NCBI GenBank assembly: GCA_928212115.1
Contig: CAKMRJ010005745.1
Span: 94,355,129-94,419,128 of the forward strand
Direction of reading: 5' to 3'
Source of the DNA: Lactuca virosa
Lineage: Eukaryota; Streptophyta; Magnoliopsida; Asterales; Asteraceae
Length of the DNA: 64,000 bases
In this document: in pieces, positions 21,371-31,921 of the stretch
Layout: each line of letters opens with the position of its first letter
Numbering within the stretch: position 1 is the first letter of the stretch
Made by a program: the position numbers and the translations under genes
Notes under the pieces: model-generated
The model's input: only the letters and a program-made list of their open reading frames with translations
Told to the model about the DNA's origin: nothing
Database searches by the model: none

Positions 21371-21435
21371 GTACGCTCATCGTACTTGCCTTAGGGCTTG
21401 TACGTTAAGCGTACCTGCTTGTACGCTCAACGTAC
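21371..21435 (-). repeat. GTACGCTNAGCGTAC motifs in LTR E, transcribed side
   Basis: Three near-palindromes, GTACGCTCATCGTAC (21371), GTACGTTAAGCGTAC (21400) and GTACGCTCAACGTAC (21421), lie downstream of the TATA box in the minus-strand sense. Confidence 0.7.
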
Positions 21436-22012
21436 CCTCAAATACATCCAACTTCCATATTAATCTCTTATTCCATAAAGACTTTACTCCACAACCTAGA
21501 TCTTACTTCCTTAGACTGATTTATCATGTAAAGTTACTAACTTTACGTTCATGCATGGTTAAATGAAGCTTTTAAGCTTAAAAAGGACTTAATATATGAC
21601 TTAATGCATTCATGAGACCCACTACCCCATAAAGTTGGCACCTTTATGCTTAAGGAACTCCTAATAAGCTCAAATCTAAAAGAATAAGTCCTTCAAATGT
21701 CTTAACTCAACACCTAACCCAAAAAGGGACCAAAAACATAACAAATCAAGCCATAAAGAGATCTAAACATCTACAAAGCCAAGGTATGAACTTGATACTT
21801 CCAAAGTCTTGCAACAAGGGTAATGATTCTGGATCTAAAGGATCCTCACCAAGCAAAGCACCTTAAATCTTCTTTACTTCCTTCACAAAGGGAAAAATGA
21901 CCACCAAAATCTTCTCAAGAGCTCGAAACACCACAAAGAAGGCTTAAGGGTTGATTTAGGGTTTTAGGAGGTTTGGGGGCTGGTAAAGAGGCCAACCCTA
22001 GAGACTTAAGGT

Positions 22013-22140
22013 CCTTAAATAGGGTACAACACACTTAAATTAGGGTTTTCTTCACTCCTCGTACGCCCAGCGTATGAGGCAGAGGCTTCGCGATCCTTCC
22101 TTCTTGGTACGCTAAGCGTATACCAGTGTACGCCCAACGT
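22013..22140 (-). promoter_or_regulatory. LTR E promoter: TATA box with GTACGCNNAGCGTAT motifs
   Basis: Minus-strand CTATTTAAGG at 22013-22022 is the TATA-like site. Upstream are GTACGCCCAGCGTAT (22061), GTACGCTAAGCGTAT (22107) and GTACGCCCAACGT (22128). Regulatory role is inferred from position. Confidence 0.55.
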
Positions 22141-22470
22141 CCTGCACTTTGCACTAGTAGGCCCCGCGTACTCCCTATGTACACCCCGCGTAGTAGGGTT
22201 TCCCCTTAAACCCTTAAATACTCCGAATGCCATAACTTCTTCATTATAAATCCGATTTCGACGATACTTATATCCACGAAAAGGTAACGAAAAGCTCTAC
22301 GCTTTTATCAAATCATAAGCACCTTAAGATTTCCTGAACAAAATCCAATTTCCATAAAAGCCCGAGCTAACACTTTACCTCTTGGCTCCAAAACACAAAC
22401 CGAACACCCGAATCATTTAAATGACGTCACCCGCAGCCAAATGGGAAACAATTCGGGACAGGGTGTTACA

Positions 22471-22959
22471 TGGCAAGAAGGAAATCGAGACTTCCTCTAT
22501 AGAAATAATCCACCAACAAAATTCCAACACCACCGAATGTTAGTCCGACTCTTGCAAAATACAAGTTCTTAAGCTTGAAGCACCAAATCCGAATTTGGTT
22601 TTCAAGAGAGTTCTTATATATTCCTTCCTTTTACTAAACCTTTATAGAGAGGAAAGAATATGTATGTATGTGTCAAATTTTGTCCAAGAGGTTGTTAGAA
22701 TGATAAAACCCAAGCCTTTTACCATTAATCTCTTTCTAGAAGTCATCCAAATCAATTATGGGTCTTGAACCTTTCAAGAGCATACATTGGAGGAACTAAG
22801 AGGAAAGCAAACCCTATTAGACCTCCTTAGAAGGTGGGTGAACGAAAATTTAATAGGAGAGAGAGTGAGAAAGTGTCTTACACTCTTACTTTTTATATTT
22901 TATAAAAGTTATTGTAACCTTTTTATAAAATATAAACTCCAAACCTTTAAATAACCTAT

Positions 22960-23012
<53 letters not shown>

Positions 23013-24180
23013 TTTACATTAAATAAAGTTATACAATTTATTTAAACCATTTAACCTTTAAATGATGTAATTAACACACTTAAACTAATTCATTCCATAT
23101 AAATTAATATATAATATTATTTTTCACAAAATAATAGATGCAAGAGTTATGACATTTTACTATGAATCAAATTCATTACATAAAATGATCCATTGGTGTT
23201 TACTTGTTATTGGTGGTAACCATATAGGATCATATGTTATCGGAAATATTATTTTATGATCATTCTTGAGCATATAGAACCAACATAATCGTGACGCTTG
23301 GTGTTGTAATTACCGTTGTATGGGAATCGGTTGTTAGTGGTATGCTTAGTGTTGTAATTACCATTGTATTATCCTTGATGCAAGTGTTGATTGTAGTGGT
23401 ATGCTTAGTAACTGTAATATCATATACTAACTTAGTGGTTGTCTTAGTGATTGTAACACCATAGTAAATAGGATCAGTTATTAGTGGTGGTCTTAGTGAC
23501 TGTAACACTACAGGGTTATGAGAATGTATAAATGCTTGTATGTTAGTATTATATTATGATAATAGCCCTGGTGGTTGTAATATTATCAATGGAGAATTGT
23601 AAGTTAATACTAACCTTGATGGCTGAAATAGTATACTCACGACAGAATATATTGTAGTGAAAGTTTGAATGGATGTGATGTTAGTAAGATAAATGTTGGC
23701 TAGATGAGTTTGTAATATATGTAGTATTGATTACTACTAAGGAGAGGTTAATTGGAATTGATATTAGATTGTTTGGCTGTAAGTCTATTATAAATAATAA
23801 ATGGTAGATTTAGTGTCAGTAATGTCGTACTGTGTATTGAATGATTAGAAGACACATTAAGATTATTTGGTTGAATGTGAAAAAATATATTTAGTTGTGT
23901 AACTAATTTATATATTGTTGATTTGGTTATTCACTAAGCTTGTTGTAGCTTACCATTTTATTGTGTGTGTGTCTTTTAGATTCAAGTAAACTCGTAGAAA
24001 AAAGTAGAGTTAGTAGCGCTGAACTTAGATTCTTACACGAAATTAATCGTAAGATCCTCTTGATAACTATGTGTACTAATTTGTGATACAAATGTACACC
24101 GAATTAGTTATGATTCATGTTTTATAAAGGAAAATTTTAGGTGTACATGGTATTAAAAATCGGGTGTCACCGTATTTGTC
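22471..24180. other. Spacer with (AT)n and degenerate repeats
   Basis: No gene is seen. An (AT)n microsatellite runs 22962-23008. From about 23290 to 23650, units around GGTATGCTTAGTGTTGTAATTACC and GTGGTTGTAATATTA recur loosely. From about 23930, CACTAAGCTTGTTGTAGCTTACC resembles the late part of a TGTAACACCC-type LTR, so 23190-24145 may be an old plus-strand LTR fragment. The evidence is weak. Confidence 0.4.
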
Positions 24181-24730
24181 GTGTCAACCCGTTTACTTAA
24201 ACATGTTGAAATATCCTACATAAATCCGTTTATTTTGTGTTGGTTTTACAAGTCGTATCGGTTTTTACCAAATCTATCTAAAATAGTAAAATATGATAAT
24301 TTTTATCAAAATTTCCATTATTATGACTTTATTTATATATTAATGAAAGTATACAATGAAGACATTAATGTCCAAAATAAACGTTTGTTAATGTTGGTTC
24401 TTATATAATAAAATTTCATATTAAATATACGAAAGTGTCAACATTTTTCTCATTGACCGACCCTTGTTTTATAAAGATTCCAAGACTAATATCACAAGGC
24501 TAATATTTAATTATATCGTTCGGAACAGCCCAAACCTATTAAGCCCAAAGTTATCAGCCCATAAAACATGGATACGTTAACATAGCGCGTAATTTAGCAA
24601 ATATATGTTTATCATACACCGTACACCATGAACTTACAAGAAGATAAACCTGTGTCTCAATGAGTATCACTCGTATCCATTACCCGCCAAACTTCCTCTT
24701 CTTCCATCTTCATCTACACAATTTGAATCA
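24181..24730 (+). promoter_or_regulatory. Upstream region and presumed 5' UTR of the Der gene
   Basis: AT-rich, without a clear TATA box I would commit to. An out-of-frame ATG at 24660 opens a 94-codon frame that overlaps the Der start and ends at 24944. If transcription starts upstream of 24660, this would be an overlapping upstream ORF. Confidence 0.35.
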
Positions 24731-27700
24731 ATGTCATCTCTTGATGTATCCTCACATGTTTCTCTCTCTAGAATTCTTTCTCTCTTCGCTCCAGTATCCA
24801 GATTCTCTCAATCTTCTTCGCTCTTCCTCCCAACTTCCTCCTCCAATCCATCTCTGTGTCTATCAGCCGTATCTCTTCACCGCCGCCGTTGTAAAGCCAC
24901 TATTCCATCGTGTAGTCCATCTGAAGGAGAGTTTGAAGCAATAGAGTTAGCGGAAATTGAAGATGATGCGGAGTCTGATTTTGAAGATTTAAGTGATGAA
25001 AACTTGGATGTGGATGAGCTCGAAGTGGAGGCGGAAATGGCCGTTCGTGAATACTCGCTTTCTTTATCTAAGGAATTGAAAATCGGTGCGTGTTTTTGCT
25101 ATTCATTTATGGTCCGTAGGGTTTACATTTTAAAATGACAATTCTGTCTAATTATTGGTCAATCTTACTATTACAAATTTAATTTCAAGTTATTAGAAAA
25201 GTATATATATGGAATTACTCGTGATAACTTGATTCATCTCTTAGTTGGAACCTGTGTGCTTGTGTTTTAATTAACTTGCTAGTTCAATTTTGATTGAAAA
25301 CATATTGACATTCACTCATGTTTTAGAAGAGGAGCCGATTGATGAAAAAGAAACTCGTGGAAGAAGGAAGATGCGTGAAAGTATCAAAGTCGTGAATGTG
25401 AGTTACCATATCCTATGTACTATCTTCAGTATCTTGTGATCTTGTCATTTGCTGAATCCTGAGAGTATTGTTCTGTGTGATTGTTAGAGTTTTTGCTTCT
25501 TAGTAGCAAGTCTATTCCTGAAATGGTATAATTAGCATGAGCGGGAATGAAATACTTCTTGTGACCCAAAGTTTATCCTAGCTGAAATGCTAAAATTTGC
25601 ATAACCTGCCATTGAGGTATCCATTTCTGAAAGATGCCTTGTCCTCAATAATGAGTTTCTTGTTTTGTCTTCTCAAACATCATATGCATTTCATCCAAAG
25701 TCAATTATATATACACTCTATAGTAATCTATAATTTTGTTAGATTGGTTGATTTACATTGAGGTTCTTATCCACGAATTGTGAAAACACTCCATTCTCCC
25801 CTTTCCAAAACAGAAAAAAGGTCTTAAATTTGGTTCTAACTATGAATAAATAGAATTTACTCATGACCAGAAACTGGCCTTATTCTTGAAGGAGCTGATG
25901 CATATACATTTAATCAACTTTCTTGTTCTTGATGTTAACCAATCATCTTTTCAACTCAATGCAGATACCTGATCATCTTCTTCCAAAGGTTTCAATTGTT
26001 GGAAGACCAAATGTTGGCAAATCAGCATTATTCAACCGCCTTGTTGGGGTATAAATTTATAGTCTTTGTCCTTTTTGTTATACTTTCTAATATCTGTTAG
26101 CTATTATCTGATTATATATCTTGTCATAAATTAAACTTTTATATCTGTTACAGGGAAACAGGGCTATTGTGGTTGATGAACCTGGGGTTACTAGGGATAG
26201 GTTATATGGTAGAGCCTTTTGGGGAGACAAAGAATTTATGGTGATTGACACAGGAGGTGTTCTCAAAGTTTCAAAGTCACAGACTGATGTTATGGAACAA
26301 CAATTATCTGTTTCAACAACAATTGGCATGGAAGGTATTCCACTTGCTTCCAGAGAGGCTGCTGTTGCCAGGATGCCTTCAATGATTGAGAGACAAGCTA
26401 CTGTGGCTGTAGAAGAGTCATCAGTCATCATATTTGTAGTTGATGGACAGGTATTGTTCATAAACTAGCAACATTAATTCTACTTGAATCTTTACTTGTT
26501 ATGCTTTTTTTGTATTGATTTCAATTGGGATTTGCTTGGTTGGATGGAATGGAATGGATATGGATATGGTAATGGAATGAGTCATTACATTCCATGATCA
26601 TGTTTGATTGGTCTGTAGGAATGGAATGAATGTTCAAATAAGTTTTTTATATTATATGTAGAATTACAATATATTATTCTTAACTTTATTTTATACATTA
26701 TTTTGATTATAATATAGTTAAGACAAAATTGCAAAAATGGTCCCTGTGGTTTCTCATTTTATGTGGCTAAGGTCCAAACGTTTGAAAAGTTGCAGATTTG
26801 GTCCTTTTCAACAAGTTTTGTTGTGGTTTTGGTCCCTCTTCCGTTAACTTTAACTGGTTGGTTGTTAATTCTTTTAAAAATGGTCCATGAGGGTAAAATT
26901 ATCATTTTAAAAGAATTAACAACCAACCAGTTAAAGTTAACGGAAGAGGGACCCAAACCACAACAAAACTTGTCGAAAAGGACCAAATCTGCAACTTTTC
27001 AAACGTTTGGACCTTAGCCACATAAAATGAGAAACCACAGGGATCATTTTTTCAATTTTGTCTATAATTAATGAACTTCTGTTCACCAAAATAAAAAACA
27101 TAGATAATAAAAGCTTATTAAAACCCAAATAAGGTATTAAAGTATCTTAGGAATGGAATGAGTCATTAGTGATTACATCCCATGATCATGTTTGGTTGTT
27201 TTGTAGGAATGGAATGAAATATGAATGTTCATATATTATTTTTAACTTTATTTTATATATCAATCTGATTGTATACTTAATCAACTTTGATTTACAAAGG
27301 TAACAAAATATAGATAATAAAAGCTTATTAAAACTCAAGTAAGTTATAGAAAGTATATCTTTTAGTTATTTCTAGATAACAAAATTGTAATTCAATTAAA
27401 AAAAGAATAATCTTTTGAAAAGATTTGTGACTAACTCTGAACAGGTAGGCCTGAATGCAGCTGATGTGGAAATAGCAGATTGGCTCAGAAAGAATTATTC
27501 AAATAAATGTATTATATTAGCTGTTAATAAGTGTGAGTCTCCACGAAAAGGAATAATGCAAGCATCAGAGTTTTGGTCTCTTGGGTAAGCTCTGCTTCTT
27601 TCTCACTTATATTTGGATTTTGAGATTGTTTTTTAGGGATTTTGAATCATTCAAAGGATTTGGATTTAGAATGATTTAAATTTGTAGTGTTTGGATTGTA

Positions 27701-30700
27701 GTGAGAGACAGGATACATGAGCATTGGGCAATAAACTCATTTTTTCTTTTTTTAATAACAAAAAGCTTGCTGCATAAGGAGGATTTATCAAACCATATAA
27801 ACATAAAATTATCCTAAAATATTTTAAATCCATCTACATGCTTCAAACCAAACACCCCTTAGGGTCTTTTTGGTATGATGGAATGGAACCAAAAAGGAAA
27901 GCAATGAACAGGGTAATTGAGTGATAAATTAAAAATGCTGTTTTAATAAAAATAAACCCTAATAAAATAAAGGTATATCGCTTAGAAAAATTGCATATAA
28001 ACTACCTTCGCTTGAAATATATATACTATGTGTTATGTGTATTTCAATAATCCAAAAAAAAAAATTATCGCTTTAAAAATTTTGTATACAAAAAAAAAAT
28101 AATAATAAACAAAACTAAATACCATATGATCTTGAAACTGAAATCAAATATAATTTTTATTACTTTCAGAAAATAAAAAAATGTAATTTAATTGAAGTTT
28201 AGAATCCTTTTTAAAACATTGCTGTTATTGAAAATAAAATAAATAAAAGCAATGTATAATTTATGATATATCATTCCACATTTCCATTCAATCACACAAT
28301 GAAAAAAAACACACATTCTGTGAGGAATGCTTCATTCCATTCCTATGTGGCAAACAACCTGGATTTTAATTTTTTCATTCCATTCCCTTTCCGATTACTG
28401 CATACCAAACACTACCTTAGTTTTCAGATTAACAACATAAAAAACTCAATCATATTCATATAATAATACCATTATCTTTTATTTAATCAAACTATTTTTC
28501 AGATTCACACCACTTCCTATATCAGCTATTTCTGGAACAGGGACCGGTGAGCTTCTTGACTTTGTTTGCACAGGCTTAGGAAAAACCAAGGTATTTTTCA
28601 AATTTCACCACTTACCAATTTATTTTTATACAATTAATGATTTTTCTACACACACAGGATTCTGATGTTGAAAACAAAGAAGAAGAAGAAAACTACATTC
28701 CTTCAATTTCAATTGTAGGGAGACCAAATGTTGGGAAAAGCAGCATTCTCAATGCTTTAGTTGGTGAAGACAGAACAATTGTTAGTCCTGTTAGTGGAAC
28801 CACACGTGATGCTATTGACACCGAGTTTGAAGGACCAGATGGCCAGGTTTTTGTTTTTAATTTTTTTAATAAATAAATATTTAGATTTAATGTTTTTTTT
28901 TAATTTTTGTTTGTAAAAAATATTGCAGAAATTTCGTTTGATTGATACTGCTGGAATTAGGAAAAGGGCAGCAGTAGCTTCATCAGGTAGTACAACAGAG
29001 GCTTTGTCTGTTAATCGAGCATTTCGTGCAATTCGGCGTTCTGATGTGGTAGCTCTTGTTATTGAGGCCTTAGCATGTATCACAGAACAGGTATGGAATG
29101 GTTGATTCCATTGTAATGAGAAAAGTTGTTTGTTTTGTTTGTTGGAATGGAATGGATCCATTTCTGAAGGAATTTGAATCCTTTTATTTTGTTAATTTTC
29201 TTTCATTAGGTATGGTTGATTTTTTTTTCTCATTCCATCATTGAATGGAATGGAATTGAAAAGTTCATTCCATTGTTATGATGGAATCAGAGAAGGAATG
29301 GAATGAAAAAAAAAAGCTGTTTGTTTTGCCTGATGGAATCGAATGGACCATTTATCAAGAACTCTGATTTTGAATCCTTCTGTTTTGTTAGTTTCTTTCG
29401 TGGGAAATCTATAGAAAAGTCCCAATCTTTTGGAAAAGTTTCAAAAAAGTCCTAATTTTTTTTGAACAGAAAAGTCTCATTATTTTGAGAAAATCATATA
29501 ATCTGTCATTTGCTGTTCAAATATAAAAAAGGACTTTTCGTTAATTTGGGCAAAATGTTAAATAATCGGGACTTTTCTGTTAAAAAAATAACTTTTAGGA
29601 CTTTATTGAAACTTTTCCCAAAAGGTTGGGACTTTTCTGTAAATTTCCCTTTCTTTCCTTGGGTATAGCTGTTTTTTTTATTCCATCATTTAATGCAATG
29701 GAATGGAAAAGTTCATTCCATTGGTATGATGGAATCGGAGGAGTGGAATGGTTGATTCCATTGGAATAAAAAAACTATTTGTTTTGCCCGATGGAATGGA
29801 ATTGACCATTTCTGATGAAATCTGAATCCTTCCATGTTAATTTTCTTTCCTAGACATGTTTTTTTTTTCATTCCATAATCGCTGGAATGCAAAATGGTAA
29901 TATAACCCATTTTCATCTATAAAATTTTTAATATGTTATAAATTCATGAGTTTAAATAAACTATAATTTATTTTCTAAAAATAACTAGATTTTTTTTATG
30001 TAATATAAAAATTGTGAATGAGCTCTGTAATTATAGTTAAATAATATATCCAGTAGTGTTAAAAACTATACCTTGTTTTTAAACATAATATAGAAACAGC
30101 GTAAGTTACAAAATGGTCCCTGTTCTTTCTGATTTTTACAGTTTTGATCCTTTGATTCAAGGCTTCATATTGCTTTTGGTCCGTGGGACTTCCTGATTTT
30201 GATCAGAAACCTTGAAATAAGGACCAAAACTGAAAAATAATAAAATTTTAGTTAAAATCTGAAAGCGCAGGGACCATTTTTGTAATTTACTCTACGAAAA
30301 AACACCAACCTTTACAATCAATTAGAAAACTGAAATCCTGACAAGAAAGGATTCTTGACTTGTACTTAGGATTACAAGATTGCAGAAAGGATAGAAAAGG
30401 AAGGCAAAGGTTGTCTAATTGTTGTCAACAAGTGGGACACAATTCCAAATAAAAACCAACAAACAACATTACATTATGAGGAAGACGTTAGAACAAAGCT
30501 TCGTATTCTTAATTGGGCACCTATCGTTTATTCAACTGCAATAACTGGAAACAGCGTTGACAAGTAAGTATCTTTCTTTATTCTTAATAAAATATTTATT
30601 AATATAAATATTTAAATATTTAATTGTAATGGAAATTGGAATTTCAGAATCATTGTTGCTGCAAGTGCGGTTGAAAGCGAGAGATCAAGAAGGCTTAGCA

Positions 30701-31200
30701 CAGCCACTTTGAATCAAGTCGTTCATGAAGCTTTAGCTTTTAAATCACCTCCAAGGACTAGAGGTGGAAAAAGAGGACGCCTCTATTATTGCACTCAGGT
30801 ATTTAAATCATTTTTCTATTTGAAAATTGAAATCTTCTTTTTTTTTTTTTTTTTATTAATAGTGAAACATGAAAATATAATATATGAAAAACACAGGCAG
30901 CTATTAGGCCACCTACATTTGTTTTCTTTGTGAATGATGCAAAGCTTTTCCCTGAAACATACCGCCGTTACATGGAGAAACAATTAAGATCCGATGCTGG
31001 ATTTTCCGGTACTCCAATTCGTCTTTTATGGCGCAGCCGTAAGAAATCCGAGAAAGATTTTGGTTAGTCTTCGTCCAAACAGATAACAGATAACAGATAG
31101 CAGATAACAACTGACATCTATATGATTATTTCCAGGGCAAGGTCCGGTGTCAAAACCGAAACCAAACTTCACGCATAAGAAGTTGGTTGTAGCTACATGA
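24731..31200 (+). CDS. DER: Der/EngA-type double GTPase, plastid form (12 exons)
   Basis: Der GTPases assist maturation of the large ribosomal subunit; the plant form acts in the chloroplast. Exons: 24731-25085, 25327-25397, 25965-26048, 26154-26450, 27445-27584, 28503-28590, 28658-28846, 28929-29090, 30370-30563, 30648-30798, 30897-31062, 31136-31200. All introns are GT-AG and frames join cleanly to 653 residues, the length expected of the plant family. Residues 1-45 are Ser-rich with few acidic residues (transit-peptide-like); an acidic stretch follows. GTPase 1: GRPNVGKS 155-162, T183, DTGG 202-205, NKCE 297-300 (usual NKxD), SAIS 323-326. GTPase 2: GRPNVGKS 366-373, GTTRD, DTAG 414-417, NKWD 482-485, STA near 517. 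A KH-like C-terminal domain (about 540-645) ends the protein. ATG 24731 is the only start giving the transit peptide in frame. Confidence 0.95.
26555..27345. repeat. Direct duplication in Der intron 4, one copy interrupted
   Basis: Two copies of a unit with GGAATGGAATGAG, CCATGATCATGTTTG, TAGGAATGGAATGA, TTAACTTTATTTTA and AGATAATAAAAGCTTATTA lie at about 26555-27140 and 27151-27345. The first is split by the foldback MITE at 26722-27062, so the second serves as an empty-site reference. Confidence 0.75.
26722..27062. mobile_element. Foldback MITE in Der intron 4 (Mutator-like)
   Basis: Near-perfect inverted arms of about 160 bp begin GACAAAATTGCAAAAATGG and enclose a loop of about 20 bp. The flanks TATAGTTAA (26713-26721) and TATAATTAA (27063-27071) form a 9-bp duplication with one mismatch, which fits the Mutator superfamily. 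No coding capacity. Confidence 0.8.
27862..28416. mobile_element. Tourist-like MITE in Der intron 5
   Basis: Terminal repeats GGGTCTTTTTGGTATG and, inverted at the right end, GGTAGTGTTTGGTATG are flanked by TTA (27859-27861, 28417-28419), the target of PIF/Harbinger elements. Sub-terminal GGAATGGAA words occur at both ends. 555 bp, non-coding, AT-rich. Confidence 0.65.
29124..29880. repeat. Three-copy tandem repeat in Der intron 8
   Basis: Units start near 29124, 29317 and 29771. Each has TTTGTTTTG, YGATGGAATGGAATGGACC-like, CTGAATCCTTC and GTTAATTTTCTTTC, then GGAATGGAATG-rich sequence. The natural period is about 193-210 bp; the second unit is stretched by a foldback insertion. Confidence 0.7.
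29402..29649. mobile_element. Foldback MITE inside the intron 8 repeat
   Basis: Inverted arms begin GGGAAATCTATAGAAAAGTC on the left and, inverted, GGGAAATTTACAGAAAAGTC on the right. The flanks TTTCTTTCGT (29392-29401) and TTTCTTTCCT (29650-29659) look like a 9-10 bp target duplication with one mismatch, again Mutator-like. Confidence 0.75.
30097..30297. mobile_element. Small foldback element in Der intron 8
   Basis: The left arm GTAAGTTACAAAATGGTCCC is matched by the right arm, which inverted reads GTAAATTACAAAAATGGTCC. Its start resembles the GCAAAAATGGTCCCTGTGG end of the intron 4 MITE. No clear target duplication is seen. Confidence 0.55.
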
Positions 31201-31845
31201 TCTATCAATCTTGAAGAGAAAAAGTGAGGTAAGGTTAATAGTTTCTTAATGTTGTAATTTCACTATTGTCATCGAGTAAATATGTGAACGCTAAGAGCAT
31301 TTCATGATTTACAAGAAGCGGCATTGGCCTCACCCGAAGCTTTTACGTTTTGCCACATCAGATTTTGAGTAACTTTATATAACAAAAAATTATTTTCATA
31401 AACCATTTCCAAAAGATATTTTTGAAATTATCTTAGTTTATTCGTATCTTTGTGAAATGTTTTTTTTATACACTCCTCTTGTCTGATTTGTGATTTTTCT
31501 AAGTAAATGCTATATTTTTAAAAATCAATATTATTTGACTATTGTTTTTAATGAAATAAATATATTACAATATTGGAAAATCAGAAAGATGACCATATTA
31601 TGTTTTTTTTTTTTTGAAATATAAAAGATGATAAAGTTATTATGTAATATAGTTGTAAAATAAAAATAGTATAAAAACAACGAAGAAGTGAAACAAATCA
31701 ACAAAGAATAAATATTTGAGGTTATATATAATTAATATTATTAAATAAAGCGGTTAATTGTATAAAATTCAAAACTTAAAAAAAAATATTTAATAAATTT
31801 TGGTTAATAATATTGAACGAAAAACATTTCCAATGGTGACCTTTA
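31201..31845. other. 3' flank of the Der gene
   Basis: It holds the presumed Der 3' UTR, then AT-rich DNA with several AATAAA words and a T-run near 31600. No gene is seen. Confidence 0.5.
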
Positions 31846-31921
31846 GGGGATATTTGGGATTACTTTTGAACATCAAGTAGAAGGACTTTTTGTAAAAAGA
31901 CTTTTTGCGAAAGGTCTTTAA

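Larger units (their letters stand above)
20141..22470 (-). mobile_element. Gypsy element E: 5' LTR, primer site and leader
   Basis: E's LTR (20354-22470), primer site and part of its leader are present. A inserted in the leader at 20140/20141. E's body lies beyond the other end of A, outside the window. Its leader (20146-20338) resembles the leader of F left of 42100, so E and F are the same family. Confidence 0.75.
20354..22470 (-). repeat. 5' LTR of gypsy E
   Basis: 2117 bp. On the minus strand it starts TGTAACACCCTGTCCC and ends GGACGTTACA. The right flank is TGGCA (22471-22475). It contains a tandem-repeat block and promoter motifs listed separately. Confidence 0.82.

Noticed and set aside
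22962..23008. (AT)n run as a cruciform-forming regulatory element; same for 45714-45752 and 49364-49406
   Set aside because: Plain microsatellites, common in plant spacers; nothing nearby supports a function.
24660..24944. This ATG as the true Der start
   Set aside because: Out of frame with all Der exons and without family similarity; 24731 gives a clean 653-residue protein.
26087..26461. 124-codon antisense frame over Der exon 4
   Set aside because: Antisense shadow of a conserved GTPase exon.
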